Shown piece by piece: positions 9,238 through 22,722 of a stretch of 64,000 nt of DNA. The notes under the pieces were generated by a model that saw only the letters and a list, made by a program, of their open reading frames with translations, was not told where the DNA came from and made no database searches. Position 1 is the stretch's first letter; every line of letters begins with the position of its first letter. The DNA is from Rhodococcus sp. SBT000017 (lineage in GTDB: Bacteria; Actinomycetota; Actinomycetes; Mycobacteriales; Mycobacteriaceae), in assembly GCF_003688915.1 (NCBI RefSeq), contig NZ_REFU01000001.1:1426001-1490000 (forward strand), in the 5' to 3' direction. The translations under genes were made by a program, and so were the position numbers.

Positions 9238-10017
9238 TCACCGTCCGGTGAAGGTCGCCTTGCCCGGGCCGTCGGCCACGAACGACGTCATCCCGATGGT
9301 GCGATCCTCGGTGGCGAACAGGGCCGCAAACTGCTGAGCCTCGATCCGCAGACCGGTGGTGAGATCGACGTCGAGCCCCTGGTCGATCGACGCTTTCGCC
9401 GCTGCGAGCGCTCGCGATGCACCCGTGGTGAACTGCATCGCCCAGGCGCGGGCGGCGTTGTACACCTCGTCCGGTGCCACCACCTCGTCCACCAATCCGA
9501 TGCGCAATGCTTCCTCGGCGCCGACGAAGCGGCCGGTGAAGACCATGTCCTTCGCACGGCTGGGGCCGATCAGCCGAGCCAGCCGCTGCGTTCCGCCGCC
9601 GCCGGGGATGACACCGAGCAGCACCTCGGGGACACCGAACTTCGCGTTGTCGCCGGCGATCCGACGGTCCGCGCCCAGTGCGACCTCGAGCCCACCACCG
9701 AGTGCGTATCCGGTCACGGCCGCAACCACGGGCTTGGGAATGGTGCTGAGTGAGCCGAGGGCGGACTGCAGATCTCCGGCGATCTCGGCCATCTCGGCCG
9801 CGGACAACGCCACCATCTCCTTGATGTCGGCACCGGCGGCGAAGACCTTCTCGCCGCCGTAGACGATGACGGCCTTGACGTCGGCATTGATCGTGGCCTC
9901 GCGGGCGGCTGCTCGGATTTCCTCCTGCATCTGCCGATCGAGTGCATTCATCGGCGGACGATCCAGCCGGATGGTGCCGATACCGTCGGATACTTCGAGA
10001 TTCACGAACTCAGCCAT
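9238..10017 (-). CDS. Enoyl-CoA hydratase/isomerase family protein (EchA17-like)
   Basis: A 259-residue crotonase-fold protein. The CoA-binding and oxyanion segments are seen in KVFAAGADIKEMVAL and ALGGGLEVALGADRRIAGD. The two catalytic-type acidic residues lie in the segments AALGADRRI and FGVPEVLLGVIPGGGGTQRL, as in true hydratases. It would hydrate 2-enoyl-CoA esters in beta-oxidation. The location matches echA17 (Rv3039c) in M. tuberculosis. The start is the ATG at 10017. The chain length used cannot be read from the sequence. Confidence 0.9.
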   Translation of the reverse strand: MAEFVNLEVSDGIGTIRLDRPPMNALDRQMQEEIRAAAREATINADVKAVIVYGGEKVFAAGADIKEMVALSAAEMAEIAGDLQSALGSLSTIPKPVVAAVTGYALGGGLEVALGADRRIAGDNAKFGVPEVLLGVIPGGGGTQRLARLIGPSRAKDMVFTGRFVGAEEALRIGLVDEVVAPDEVYNAARAWAMQFTTGASRALAAAKASIDQGLDVDLTTGLRIEAQQFAALFATEDRTIGMTSFVADGPGKATFTGR

Positions 10018-10043
10018 GGGCCGAAAGGCTACCGGGCCGAGGA

Positions 10044-10859
10044 TCAGCGATCCGACCAGGGATGTCGCGTTCCGGCGTAGTACGCATCGTCGCCGTCGAA
10101 GAGCACCCGGACCGTCCCGTCCGTGCGAGTGAGAATCGGTAGGACCGGGGCGATCTCGCGGTCGTGATCGACGACCTGGGCGACGGTGTCGAACCGAGAC
10201 AGTGCGTCCAGTTGGCTCCAGGTCGGCGGCAGGAGAATGGTGTTTCCCGACCGCCAGTCCGCCAGTGCGTCACCGGTCGAACGCCAGCTCACCGATACTG
10301 CCTCGCTGGTCTCGCCGTCCGCATTCTGGCCCTCGGGCAGCACTGCGACGAAAAACCGGGTGTCGTACCGTCGCGCTTCGCCCACCGGGGTGATCCAGTG
10401 CGACCACGGCCGGAGCAAATCCGATCGCAGCACCAGGTCGTGGGCGGTGAGGAATTCGGCGAACGACACCTCCCGACGCTCGAGCCGACACCGCTCCGCA
10501 GCGAACGGAGCGGTGTCGGCAACGATCGAATCCGGCGTCGAGCCGGCCAACAGCACGCCGCACTCCTCGAACGTCTCGCGCGCCGCAGCACACACCAGAG
10601 CCTGCGCCTTGCCCTCGTCGATTCCGAAGCGCTCGGCCCACCACGACGGCGGCGGCCCTGCCCAGCGCACGTCCGCTGCCGCGTCCGAGGGGTCGACTCC
10701 GCCACCGGGAAACACCGTCATGCCACCCGCGAACGCCATGCCACCGACGCGTTCGAGCAGGAACACCTCGATGTCGGGCCGCGAAGAACCGTCACGGATC
10801 AAGATGACCGTCGAGGCGTCCCGTGCCTGTACGTGATCGGCAGCACTGTTCGAGCTCAT
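10044..10859 (-). CDS. NUDIX hydrolase, NUDT19-like (Rv3040c-like)
   Basis: A 271-residue NUDIX protein. The box is split, as in the NUDT19/RP2 group: FPGGGVDPSDA comes first, then an insertion of about 35 residues, then AARETFEECGVLLAG with the metal-binding RETFEE core. NUDT19-type enzymes cleave CoA and acyl-CoA to phosphopantetheine products. Together with the adjacent enoyl-CoA hydratase that hints at CoA ester turnover, but this is inference. The start is the ATG at 10859 (MSSNSAADHVQARDAS). The ABC ATPase gene upstream ends 47 bp away on the same strand. Confidence 0.85.
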   Translation of the reverse strand: MSSNSAADHVQARDASTVILIRDGSSRPDIEVFLLERVGGMAFAGGMTVFPGGGVDPSDAAADVRWAGPPPSWWAERFGIDEGKAQALVCAAARETFEECGVLLAGSTPDSIVADTAPFAAERCRLERREVSFAEFLTAHDLVLRSDLLRPWSHWITPVGEARRYDTRFFVAVLPEGQNADGETSEAVSVSWRSTGDALADWRSGNTILLPPTWSQLDALSRFDTVAQVVDHDREIAPVLPILTRTDGTVRVLFDGDDAYYAGTRHPWSDR

Positions 10860-10906
10860 GAAAGGCAACGTACCGCTGCACAACGCGGCGCAGTCGCTCG
10901 GTCCAC

Positions 10907-11728
10907 CTACCGGCGGTGCGCCCCGGCAGCCCGAGTCCGCCGCGCGAAGAACCGACCGTCGACGCGATCGAGCGCGATCGACTGACTGAATGCCTCGGTC
11001 AGGTTCTCCGCGGTGATGACGTCGTCGACCAGCCCCTGGGCCACCACCCCGCCTTCCTTGAGCAACAACGCGTGACTGAAGCCCGGCGGAATTTCTTCCA
11101 CGTGGTGGGTTATCAGCACGGTGGCGGGGGCGTCGGGATCGGCCGCGAGGTCGGTCAGGCGTGCCACCAGTTCCTCGCGTCCACCGAGGTCGAGGCCTGC
11201 CGCCGGCTCGTCGAGCAAGAGGAGTTCGGGATCGGTCATCAGAGCGCGGGCGATGAGAACACGCTTTCGCTCGCCTTCGGACAGCGTGCCGTAGGTGCGG
11301 GTGGCGAGATGTTCGGCACCGAGGCTCTCGAGCATTTCGACTGCGCGCTCGGTGTCGACCGCGTCGTATTTCTCTCGCCAACGACCCAGTACCGAATACC
11401 CTGCGGACACCACCAGATCGGACACGAGTTCGTCGGACGGAATGCGCTGCGCCAGCGAGGAGGACGACAAGCCGATCCGCGGTCGGAGTTCGGAGACGTC
11501 CGCCTTGCCCATGACCTCACCGAGAACGTGGGCGACACCGGACGTGGGATGGATCTCGGCCGCAGCGATACGCAGCAGGGACGTCTTTCCGGCGCCGTTC
11601 GGGCCGAGGACGACCCACCGTTCGTCCAGTTCCACCTTCCAGGTGACGGGTCCCACCAGGGTCGCACCACCGCGGCGGACGACTACGTCGGTGAAATCTA
11701 CGAGCAGGTCGGGATCCGGTTCAGACAC
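10907..11728 (-). CDS. ABC transporter ATP-binding protein (Rv3041c-like)
   Basis: A 273-residue stand-alone ABC ATPase. The Walker A motif is LGPNGAGKTSLL, the signature is TLSEGERKRVLIARAL and the Walker B is LLLLDEPAAGLDLGG. The late segment VLITHHVEEIPPGFSHALLL contains the switch histidine. No permease gene is adjacent, so its partner is unknown. The group resembles ModF/PhnL-like and other soluble ABC proteins. I chose the GTG at 11728 (VSEPDPDLLVDF) because AGG/GGAAG elements lie just upstream; an ATG at 11749 is also possible. It is divergent from glgX, with 52 bp between. Confidence 0.85.
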   Translation of the reverse strand: MSEPDPDLLVDFTDVVVRRGGATLVGPVTWKVELDERWVVLGPNGAGKTSLLRIAAAEIHPTSGVAHVLGEVMGKADVSELRPRIGLSSSSLAQRIPSDELVSDLVVSAGYSVLGRWREKYDAVDTERAVEMLESLGAEHLATRTYGTLSEGERKRVLIARALMTDPELLLLDEPAAGLDLGGREELVARLTDLAADPDAPATVLITHHVEEIPPGFSHALLLKEGGVVAQGLVDDVITAENLTEAFSQSIALDRVDGRFFARRTRAAGAHRR

Positions 11729-11780
11729 GACGCCTATCTTCCCGCACATCGACCGTGCATTCACGGCAGGATGTGCACGC

Positions 11781-13946
11781 GTGTCGCCCAATGACGATCT
11801 GCCTCGTAGCTCCCACCGGACCGCCGGCGGCGAGTCCGCCTCGAACCCGCCCGGATCACCGTTCCCACTGGGTGCCACTGCACTGTCGACTGGCACTCAA
11901 TTTGCAGTCCATGCACCCGAGGCCGATGGAGTCGAGGTGTGCCTGATCGATCCGGACGGCGGTGAACGACGGGTGGAGCTGACCACCCGCACGTTCGGAG
12001 TGCGACATGCCTTCGTCCCGGGAGTGCGGCCCGGTGACCGATACGGCTTCCGCGCCCACGGGCGGTGGGACCCGCACTCCGGCCGCCGGTTCAACGGATC
12101 GAAGATTCTGCTCGATCCAGCGGCGCGCCAGGTGACCGGAGTATTCGGAGACCCATCGGCATTGCTCGCCTACGAGGACGACCCGTTCGGTGCGCCCAGT
12201 TCTCGCGACTCGCTCGGCCACCTCCCGCTCGGCGTCGTCCGCGCAGCTGACGATCACGTCGGCCGTCCCGCGCGCCCCGAGGTGCCCTGGGACCGAACCG
12301 TCCTCTACGAGCTGCACGTGGGATCGTTCACAGCCCGCAATCCTGCTGTGCCCCAGCATCTTCGCGGCACATACCTGGGGCTCGCCGAGCCGGCGGTCCT
12401 CGAACATCTCGCGCGCATCGGCATCACGTCGGTGGAATTGCTGCCCGTACACACCACCTTCACCGAACCCGGCGTCCGCGCCCGGGGTATGCGAAACCAC
12501 TGGGGGTACTCGACGGGTGCGTACTTCGCACCGGATCCACGGTTCGCCGCTGTTCCCGGTGCCGAGGTGGACGAATTTCGCACCATGGTCGACGCGCTGC
12601 ACGCTGCCGGGATCGAGGTGATCCTCGACGTCGTCTACAACCACACGTGCGAATCCGCGGTCGACGGCCCCTCGATCAGCTGGCGTGGACTCGATGCGCC
12701 CGGCTACTACCTACTGGACGGACGCGGATCGGACGTCGATCTGACCGGCTGCGGCAACACCCTCGATTCCGCGTCGCCCGCGGTCGTGCGGATGGTGTGC
12801 GATAGCCTTCGGTACTGGGTCGAGGACGTGGGTGTCGACGGCTTCCGATTCGACCTCGCCAGCACTCTCGGCCGGCCCGGCGGTTGGCGATTCGATTCTC
12901 GCGCACCGTTGTTGACCGCCATTGCCACCGATCCGGTCCTGGCTCGGGTCAAATTGATCGCCGAGCCGTGGGACGCCACCGGTGCCGGCTATCAGGTCGG
13001 TAACTTCGGAGTGGCCTGGACGGAATGGAACGATCGCTATCGCGACACGGTCCGGCGCTTCTGGGCGGGCCAGCACGGCGTCCGCGAATTGGCCTCGCGC
13101 CTGGCCGGTTCGGAAGATCTCTTCGCGGGCGGCGGACGCCTGCCGTGGGCGTCGATCAACTTCGTCACCGCGCACGACGGGTTCACCGCCCGCGATCTGG
13201 TGTCCTACGAGCGAAAACACAACGAGGCCAACGGCGAAGAGAACAGGGACGGGACCGACAACAACTCCTCGGTCAACCACGGCGTCGAGGGGCCGAGCGA
13301 CGATCCGGCCGTCGTCGAGGCCCGGGGACGCCACGTCCGGGCACTACTGGCAACCCTGACGCTCTCCACCGGTACACCGATGCTGCTTGCCGGCGACGAA
13401 CTGGGACACAGTCAGGGAGGCAACAACAACGCGTACTGCGTCGCCGAGGATGCACCGGCGGCAGACGCATGGGCAATCGACTGGGACGGTGCGGACCAGA
13501 ACATGATTCGCTTCGTGGGTCGACTGCTTCGCGTCCGAGCGAGCGCTCCGACACTACGTCAGCAGGAGTTCTTCACCGGCCGCGCGACACCGACCGGCCG
13601 ACCCGATCTGGTGTGGTTCGATTCCGCCGGAGTCGAATTCGACACGGACCGATGGAACGACGACTCGGTGCGCACCATTCAGGCCTGGGTGGACGGTTCC
13701 GACGTCCGCTCCTACGCCTCCGACGGCGGGCAGGTGGACGACGCCAGTTCGCTCCTCGTCCTTCATTCCGGCGGCCCCGCCGACATCACTCTGGCGTGCC
13801 CGAGTTGGTCGTCGTCGCGGTTCGTTCCGGTCCTCGATTCCTCGCGTGTGGACGGAGTGCCCTCGGATACCACTGCGCTGGAACCGGGTTCGACGATATC
13901 GGTGACCGGATCGACAGTCCTGGTACTGCGCAGCGCAGGCAGATGA
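11781..13946 (+). CDS. glgX: Glycogen debranching enzyme
   Basis: A 721-residue isoamylase-type GH13 enzyme, which is about the length I recall for the mycobacterial TreX/GlgX. The N-terminal CBM48 domain (QFAVHAPEADGVEVCLID) is followed by the catalytic barrel with VILDVVYNHT, GVDGFRFDLAS (nucleophile Asp), VKLIAEPWD (acid Glu) and NFVTAHDGFT. It would cut alpha-1,6 branches of glycogen trimmed by phosphorylase. I chose the GTG at 11781; a long open extension upstream runs antisense through the ABC gene and is not real. The last 184 bp overlap the convergent YczE-like gene, which is unusual. Confidence 0.92.
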   Translation: MSPNDDLPRSSHRTAGGESASNPPGSPFPLGATALSTGTQFAVHAPEADGVEVCLIDPDGGERRVELTTRTFGVRHAFVPGVRPGDRYGFRAHGRWDPHSGRRFNGSKILLDPAARQVTGVFGDPSALLAYEDDPFGAPSSRDSLGHLPLGVVRAADDHVGRPARPEVPWDRTVLYELHVGSFTARNPAVPQHLRGTYLGLAEPAVLEHLARIGITSVELLPVHTTFTEPGVRARGMRNHWGYSTGAYFAPDPRFAAVPGAEVDEFRTMVDALHAAGIEVILDVVYNHTCESAVDGPSISWRGLDAPGYYLLDGRGSDVDLTGCGNTLDSASPAVVRMVCDSLRYWVEDVGVDGFRFDLASTLGRPGGWRFDSRAPLLTAIATDPVLARVKLIAEPWDATGAGYQVGNFGVAWTEWNDRYRDTVRRFWAGQHGVRELASRLAGSEDLFAGGGRLPWASINFVTAHDGFTARDLVSYERKHNEANGEENRDGTDNNSSVNHGVEGPSDDPAVVEARGRHVRALLATLTLSTGTPMLLAGDELGHSQGGNNNAYCVAEDAPAADAWAIDWDGADQNMIRFVGRLLRVRASAPTLRQQEFFTGRATPTGRPDLVWFDSAGVEFDTDRWNDDSVRTIQAWVDGSDVRSYASDGGQVDDASSLLVLHSGGPADITLACPSWSSSRFVPVLDSSRVDGVPSDTTALEPGSTISVTGSTVLVLRSAGR

Positions 13947-14539
13947 GTCATGAACAATTGCACGAGCGGACCGACTCCGAGCGCATAGAGAACCGTCCCG
14001 ACGCCGAGCGTCCCGCCGAGCAACCAACCGGTGAGCACCACCGACAACTCGATTCCGGTGCGGGTGAGGCGAATCGACCATCCGGTCCTGGCCACCAGAC
14101 CGGTCATCAGTCCGTCTCGTGGCCCCGGCCCCATCCCGGCACCGATGTACAGCGCGGTCGCGAACGCGTTGATCACGATGCCCGACACCATGGCCAGGGT
14201 CCTGATCGGCAGCCCGTCGAGATGCGGCAACAGTGCTGACGTCGCGTCCACCGCAACGGCGATCACCACTACGTTGCTCACGGTGCCGAGGCCAGGACGT
14301 TGCCGCAGCGGGATCCACATCAGCAGTACGGCCACGCCGGTGATCGCGGTGATGGTTCCGAAGCTGAGCGAGAGGTGACTCTCGAGACCCTGGTGAAAGA
14401 CGTCCCATGGGTTGACGCCCAGTCCACCGGCGATCATCAACGACATCGACGCCCCGTACAGCCACAGCCCCACGTACAAGGCGGCCAACCGAGACGGAAG
14501 CCGGCGACCGGCGACAAGACGACGTGGTGAGGTGAACAT
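13763..14539 (-). CDS. YczE/YitT-like integral membrane protein
   Basis: A 258-residue membrane protein with about five hydrophobic helices (starting at LYVGLWLYGASMSLMIAGG, then IVINAFATALYIGAGMGPGP and GIELSVVLTGWLLGG). The family signature GLGVNPWDVFHQGL lies near residue 40, and GMGPGPRDGLMTGL is typical of YczE. The function of the family is not established. The start at 14539 (MFTSPRRL) has GGAAG just upstream; the ATG at 14575 is an alternative. The last 61 codons, after the final helix, are antisense to the 3' end of glgX and form a polar tail that looks like read-through into glgX. Confidence 0.75.
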   Translation of the reverse strand: MFTSPRRLVAGRRLPSRLAALYVGLWLYGASMSLMIAGGLGVNPWDVFHQGLESHLSLSFGTITAITGVAVLLMWIPLRQRPGLGTVSNVVVIAVAVDATSALLPHLDGLPIRTLAMVSGIVINAFATALYIGAGMGPGPRDGLMTGLVARTGWSIRLTRTGIELSVVLTGWLLGGTLGVGTVLYALGVGPLVQLFMTHLPALRSTRTVDPVTDIVEPGSSAVVSEGTPSTREESRTGTNRDDDQLGHARVMSAGPPE

Positions 14540-14604
14540 GCTTCCAGTCTCGGGGCTACTGGATATGTTCGGCATAGCCACTTGTACGACAGTGGACCCC
14601 AGCT

Positions 14605-18555
<3,951 letters not shown>

Positions 18556-18857
18556 AGATCCTCCTGATTGCGCGTCGGACCTCGAACCACGAGGCGACGT
18601 CATCTAGTCGTGCGCTCCTCGAATCGTAGACCGTCGGACCGACGCTTGCCGAACCGGTCCTACCGTGTGTCGTATTGGGCCGAACAGAGCATGCCCGGAT
18701 CGCGCGATCTGCCTGCGCTGTCGGCCTTTCCGACGCAGTCGGGAACGCCGCGAGAGTTGCAGATTCCGGACGCTCGACGGCGTCCGTTCGGGTGTTCTGC
18801 GACGGCCGCCTTCCGATACTGTGTGAGACCACCCGACCCGTCGAAGGAAGTCCCGCG
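18556..18857. other. Divergent ctaD/fecB promoter region
   Basis: About 300 bp between two divergent genes. It holds the GGAGG ribosome site of ctaD at one end and GAAGGAAG for fecB at the other. I see no convincing operator, hairpin or small gene. Both promoters must lie here. Confidence 0.5.
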
Positions 18858-19943
18858 TTGCCACTCCACCCACGAGTCCCCCGTTCGTGTGCGCCGCGCA
18901 GGATCGGCGCCGTCGCCGCCGTGTGCCTTGCCGCCGCCATGGCGCTGGCCGGCTGCTCCGATTCCGAGACGCAGGACGACGCATCCACCATCATTCGCAC
19001 CACCACGAACATCGCCGGTGCCGGAGTGGTCGGAAACAATCGGGACACCGTGGGACTGTGCCCCGCGCTCGCACCACTCGACCCGACCGGAATCGAGGGT
19101 GACACCCGACCCGTGGGACATGCCGAGGGGATCAGTGCCCTTCCGGCCGACCCGCAGCGCATCGTCGTGCTCGATGCCGCGGGCCTGGACGCGAGCTGCG
19201 CAGTCGGAATCTGGGAGCGGGTCGTCGGGGCGGCCACGATCGACCCGGATTTCCGCGGTGACGGCGATCAACCGCTGTACCTGGGCACCGGATTGGCGTC
19301 CGTCCCGTCCGTCGGCCCGGTGGGTGCACCGGACATCGATGCCATCGCCGCCCTCGACCCCGATCTGATCCTGGGTGCAGATTTGCTCGGGTCCAACACC
19401 TACGACGAACTGACGACCATCGCCCCGACCGTCTTCACCGCAACCGGGCAGGGCTGGAAGGACACCTTCCTGCAATCCGCGGCGGCGCTCGGTCGCGGCC
19501 AAGCGGGATTCGAGGCACTCGCGTCGTTCTCCGCGGATGCCGAACGGGTCGGTCGCGAGATCGACGCCACCCAGACCCAGGCGTCCGTCGTTAGATTCGA
19601 TGCGGACTCCATCGAGGTGGACGGACCGAACTCGTTCGCGGGGCAGATACTCGCTGAGGTCGGAGTCGGCCGGCCCCAGAGCCAGCGCGACGCCGCATTC
19701 TCGGTCGAGACCGACGACCTCTCGCCGGTCGAGGGAGACATCGTCTACGTGCGATTCGCGGGCCCCGACGGCGAGACGTTCGGGCGCGAGGTGATGGACG
19801 GTGACGCGTGGCACGCTCTCGGTTCGGTCACCGACGGTCGGGTGTTCGCCGTGAACGACACGGTGTGGTCGGGCAGCGGCGTCGTCGCTGCGCGGGCCGT
19901 TCTGGACGATCTGTCCGCTTCCCTCAACGCCTACGTCTCCTGA
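18858..19943 (+). CDS. fecB: Iron-siderophore/heme-type substrate-binding lipoprotein (FecB-like)
   Basis: A 361-residue periplasmic-binding-protein-like lipoprotein. The signal peptide (MPLHPRVPRSCAPRR, then a hydrophobic core) ends at the lipobox LAGC near residue 33. The mature part has PQRIVVLDAAGLDA, the usual first strand of cluster-A-III iron-binding proteins, and IDAIAALDPDLILGADLLG. The mycobacterial counterpart is fecB (Rv3044), annotated as an Fe(III)-dicitrate binding protein. The start is TTG at 18858, supported by GAAGGAAG upstream and by the signal peptide; no in-frame ATG gives a better leader. No permease gene is adjacent. Confidence 0.85.
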   Translation: MPLHPRVPRSCAPRRIGAVAAVCLAAAMALAGCSDSETQDDASTIIRTTTNIAGAGVVGNNRDTVGLCPALAPLDPTGIEGDTRPVGHAEGISALPADPQRIVVLDAAGLDASCAVGIWERVVGAATIDPDFRGDGDQPLYLGTGLASVPSVGPVGAPDIDAIAALDPDLILGADLLGSNTYDELTTIAPTVFTATGQGWKDTFLQSAAALGRGQAGFEALASFSADAERVGREIDATQTQASVVRFDADSIEVDGPNSFAGQILAEVGVGRPQSQRDAAFSVETDDLSPVEGDIVYVRFAGPDGETFGREVMDGDAWHALGSVTDGRVFAVNDTVWSGSGVVAARAVLDDLSASLNAYVS

Positions 19944-19947
19944 CGCG

Positions 19948-20421
19948 ATGCCGATTCCCGAGTTCGTCCGCGCACTGCGCAGTGTCGTCGGTACGTCGCC
20001 CCTGTGGTTGTCCGGTGTCAGCGCTGTCGTTCTCGACGACGACCGGCGTGTGCTCCTGACCCTGCGAGCGGACAACAACACCTGGGCCGTGGTTTCCGGA
20101 ATTCTCGAACCGGGCGAGGAACCTGCCCCGGCCGCCCTGCGCGAGATCGGCGAGGAAACCGGAGTCGACGCCTCGATCTTGCGTCTGACGAGCGTCGACG
20201 TGACGGATCCGATCGCGTACCCCAATGGCGACGTCGCGCAGTATCTCGACATCACGTTTCTCGCTCGGTACACCGGCGGCACCCCTCATGTGGCCGACGA
20301 CGAGAATCTCGACGTAGCCTGGTTCGCACTCGACGCACTCCCGGAAAACCTTACGGCCACTTCACGATTGCGGATCGAGAAGGCCATCGCCGGTGATCCG
20401 TCGGCGTGGTTCCGGCGCTGA
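19948..20421 (+). CDS. NUDIX hydrolase
   Basis: A 157-residue single-domain NUDIX protein. The full box GILEPGEEPAPAALREIGEETGV (split here: GILEPGEEPA then PAALREIGEETGV) fits the pattern G-x5-E-x7-REUxEExGU at about residues 51-73. The segment LWLSGVSAVVLDDDRRVLL precedes it. It likely cleaves a nucleoside diphosphate linked to another group; the substrate cannot be read. The ATG is 4 bp after the fecB stop, so the two genes may share a transcript. Confidence 0.88.
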   Translation: MPIPEFVRALRSVVGTSPLWLSGVSAVVLDDDRRVLLTLRADNNTWAVVSGILEPGEEPAPAALREIGEETGVDASILRLTSVDVTDPIAYPNGDVAQYLDITFLARYTGGTPHVADDENLDVAWFALDALPENLTATSRLRIEKAIAGDPSAWFRR

Positions 20422-20479
20422 CTCGCCCGCCGAACACGACTGACCGATTCTCCCGATCCAGCGCTTGCCATCGCTAAAT

Positions 20480-20500
20480 GTGATACCACTTTAGTATCAC
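20480..20500. promoter_or_regulatory. Perfect palindromic operator upstream of the SPFH/RHH pair
   Basis: GTGATAC (20480-20486) and GTATCAC (20494-20500) form a perfect 7 bp inverted repeat around CACTTTA. A promoter-like pair overlaps it: TTGCCA at 20465-20470 and TTTAGT at 20490-20495. It ends 19 bp before the SPFH start. A ribbon-helix-helix gene lies in the same two-gene unit, and RHH proteins bind such short palindromes, so autoregulation is likely but inferred. Confidence 0.6.
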
Positions 20501-20519
20501 CATTGAGAGGGAGGTTCTC

Positions 20520-21437
20520 ATGTCCGCACCCGCAACCGTCGCCGAGAAGCCGACGGGCACCCCGACCACCACCATTGCCGAGCGCCCGGGTTGGGATCTG
20601 CCCGGCTGGTCGATGCTCGGCATCGGCCTCGCACTGCTCCTCGGTGGAATCGCCGCGTTCGCGCTCGGACTCGTGTTCACCGTCGTCTGGCTCGTCGTGA
20701 CCGGAGTCGTCCTGTTCGTTCTCTCATTGCCTGCACTCATGGGTCTGACGCTGGTGCAACCGAATCAGGCTCGCGTTCTTCAGCTTCTCGGGAGTTCGTA
20801 CAGCGGCACCCTGCGGACACCGGGTCTGCGCTGGACCAATCCGTTGACGTACCGCAGGGCCATCTCGACGCGTATCCGCAACCACGAGACCGGCCAATCG
20901 AAGGTCAACGACGCCGACGGCAATCCGATCGAGATCTCCGCCATCGTCGTCTGGCAGGTTGCCGATACCGCGCTGGCATCGTTCCAGGTCGATGACTACG
21001 AGGAGTTCGTCGCCGTCCAGACCGAGTCGGCCGTCCGGCACATCGCCGGCAGCTACCCGTACGACGCCGAAGGGCGAATGTCGTTGCGGGAGAACGCCGA
21101 CGAGATCACCGCCGCCATGTCGGAGGAGGTGCACGCACGGGTACGTTCGGCCGGTGTCGAGGTGATCGAAACCCGAATCAACCGGCTGGCCTATGCCCCG
21201 GAGATCGCCCAGGCCATGTTGCGACGTCAGCAGGCCGGGGCAGTCATCGCCGCCCGTCAGCAGATAGTCGAAGGTGCCGTCGGAATGGTGGAGATGGCTC
21301 TCGGGAAGCTCGAGGAGAAGCACGTCGTCGAGCTCGACGAGGAGCGCAAGGCCACGATGGTGTCGAATCTGCTCGTGGTGCTGTGCAGCGACCGCGACAC
21401 GCAACCTGTCGTCAACACCGGATCGCTGTATCAGTGA
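20520..21437 (+). CDS. SPFH (band 7/slipin-type) membrane protein
   Basis: A 305-residue protein with two hydrophobic stretches near the N-terminus (about residues 25-75), followed by an SPFH domain: [38 protein letters not shown] and [18 protein letters not shown] helical region with [20 protein letters not shown] follows. SPFH proteins form ring-like oligomers that organise membrane domains. The ATG has GAGGGAGG upstream. It is followed after 3 bp by a ribbon-helix-helix gene and preceded by a palindrome, so the pair looks like a small self-regulated unit. The actual role is unknown. Confidence 0.85.
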   Translation: MSAPATVAEKPTGTPTTTIAERPGWDLPGWSMLGIGLALLLGGIAAFALGLVFTVVWLVVTGVVLFVLSLPALMGLTLVQPNQARVLQLLGSSYSGTLRTPGLRWTNPLTYRRAISTRIRNHETGQSKVNDADGNPIEISAIVVWQVADTALASFQVDDYEEFVAVQTESAVRHIAGSYPYDAEGRMSLRENADEITAAMSEEVHARVRSAGVEVIETRINRLAYAPEIAQAMLRRQQAGAVIAARQQIVEGAVGMVEMALGKLEEKHVVELDEERKATMVSNLLVVLCSDRDTQPVVNTGSLYQ

Positions 21438-21440
21438 GCC

Positions 21441-21638
21441 ATGGCCGTCGAACGTAAGAAGATTCTGCTGCGGTTGGACCCAGCGGTGCACGACGCCCTC
21501 GCCCGCTGGGCCTCCGACGAGTTGCGGAGCACCAACGCTCAGATCGAGTTCCTGTTGCGCCGCGCTCTGAGCGAGAAGGGCCGAATGCCCAAGGACGCCG
21601 AGGACATTCGCCCGCCGGGACGCCCACCGAATTCGTGA
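21441..21638 (+). CDS. Arc/HicB-like ribbon-helix-helix DNA-binding protein
   Basis: A 65-residue protein with a ribbon-helix-helix fold: the strand KKILLRLDPAVHDALARW starts at residue 5 and the second helix holds NAQIEFLLRRALSEKG. It ends with a short proline-rich tail (RPPGRPPNS). Such proteins are often labelled toxin-antitoxin antitoxins, but no toxin gene is next to it. The partner here is the SPFH gene 3 bp upstream. I infer that it binds the GTGATAC palindrome in front of the pair. It is convergent with nrdF, 25 bp away. Confidence 0.85.
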   Translation: MAVERKKILLRLDPAVHDALARWASDELRSTNAQIEFLLRRALSEKGRMPKDAEDIRPPGRPPNS

Positions 21639-21663
21639 GCGTCCCGGAACGGCGCGGGCGGGC

Positions 21664-22638
<975 letters not shown>

Positions 22639-22674
22639 CTACCGGGGAAATCTGCCGAATACTGGCCTGCCTGA

Positions 22675-22722
22675 ACACTACCTGTTGTGTCGGACATCAA
22701 TGGCTAACACAAGATCTGTGTC
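22675..22722. promoter_or_regulatory. Tandem NrdR-type boxes upstream of nrdF
   Basis: Two boxes, ACACTACCTGTTGTGT (22675-22690) and ACACAAGATCTGTGTC (22707-22722), lie 32 bp apart start to start. That is the spacing known for NrdR operators (consensus roughly ACACwAtATaTwGTGT). They sit about 45-95 bp upstream of the nrdF start. A similar pair lies in front of nrdH, and the spacer GTGTCGGACATC is nearly shared. The AbiEi reading frame ends inside the first box (stop at 22678-22680). Confidence 0.75.

Noticed and set aside
10860..11381. Longer N-terminus of the NUDIX gene over the ABC gene
   Set aside because: The extra 174 codons overlap the ABC gene on the same strand in another frame and lack homology; the ATG at 10859 gives a normal NUDIX protein.
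21441..21638. Classical toxin-antitoxin system with the RHH protein as antitoxin
   Set aside because: No toxin-like gene lies next to it. The only partner is the SPFH gene, so I describe it as a regulator.
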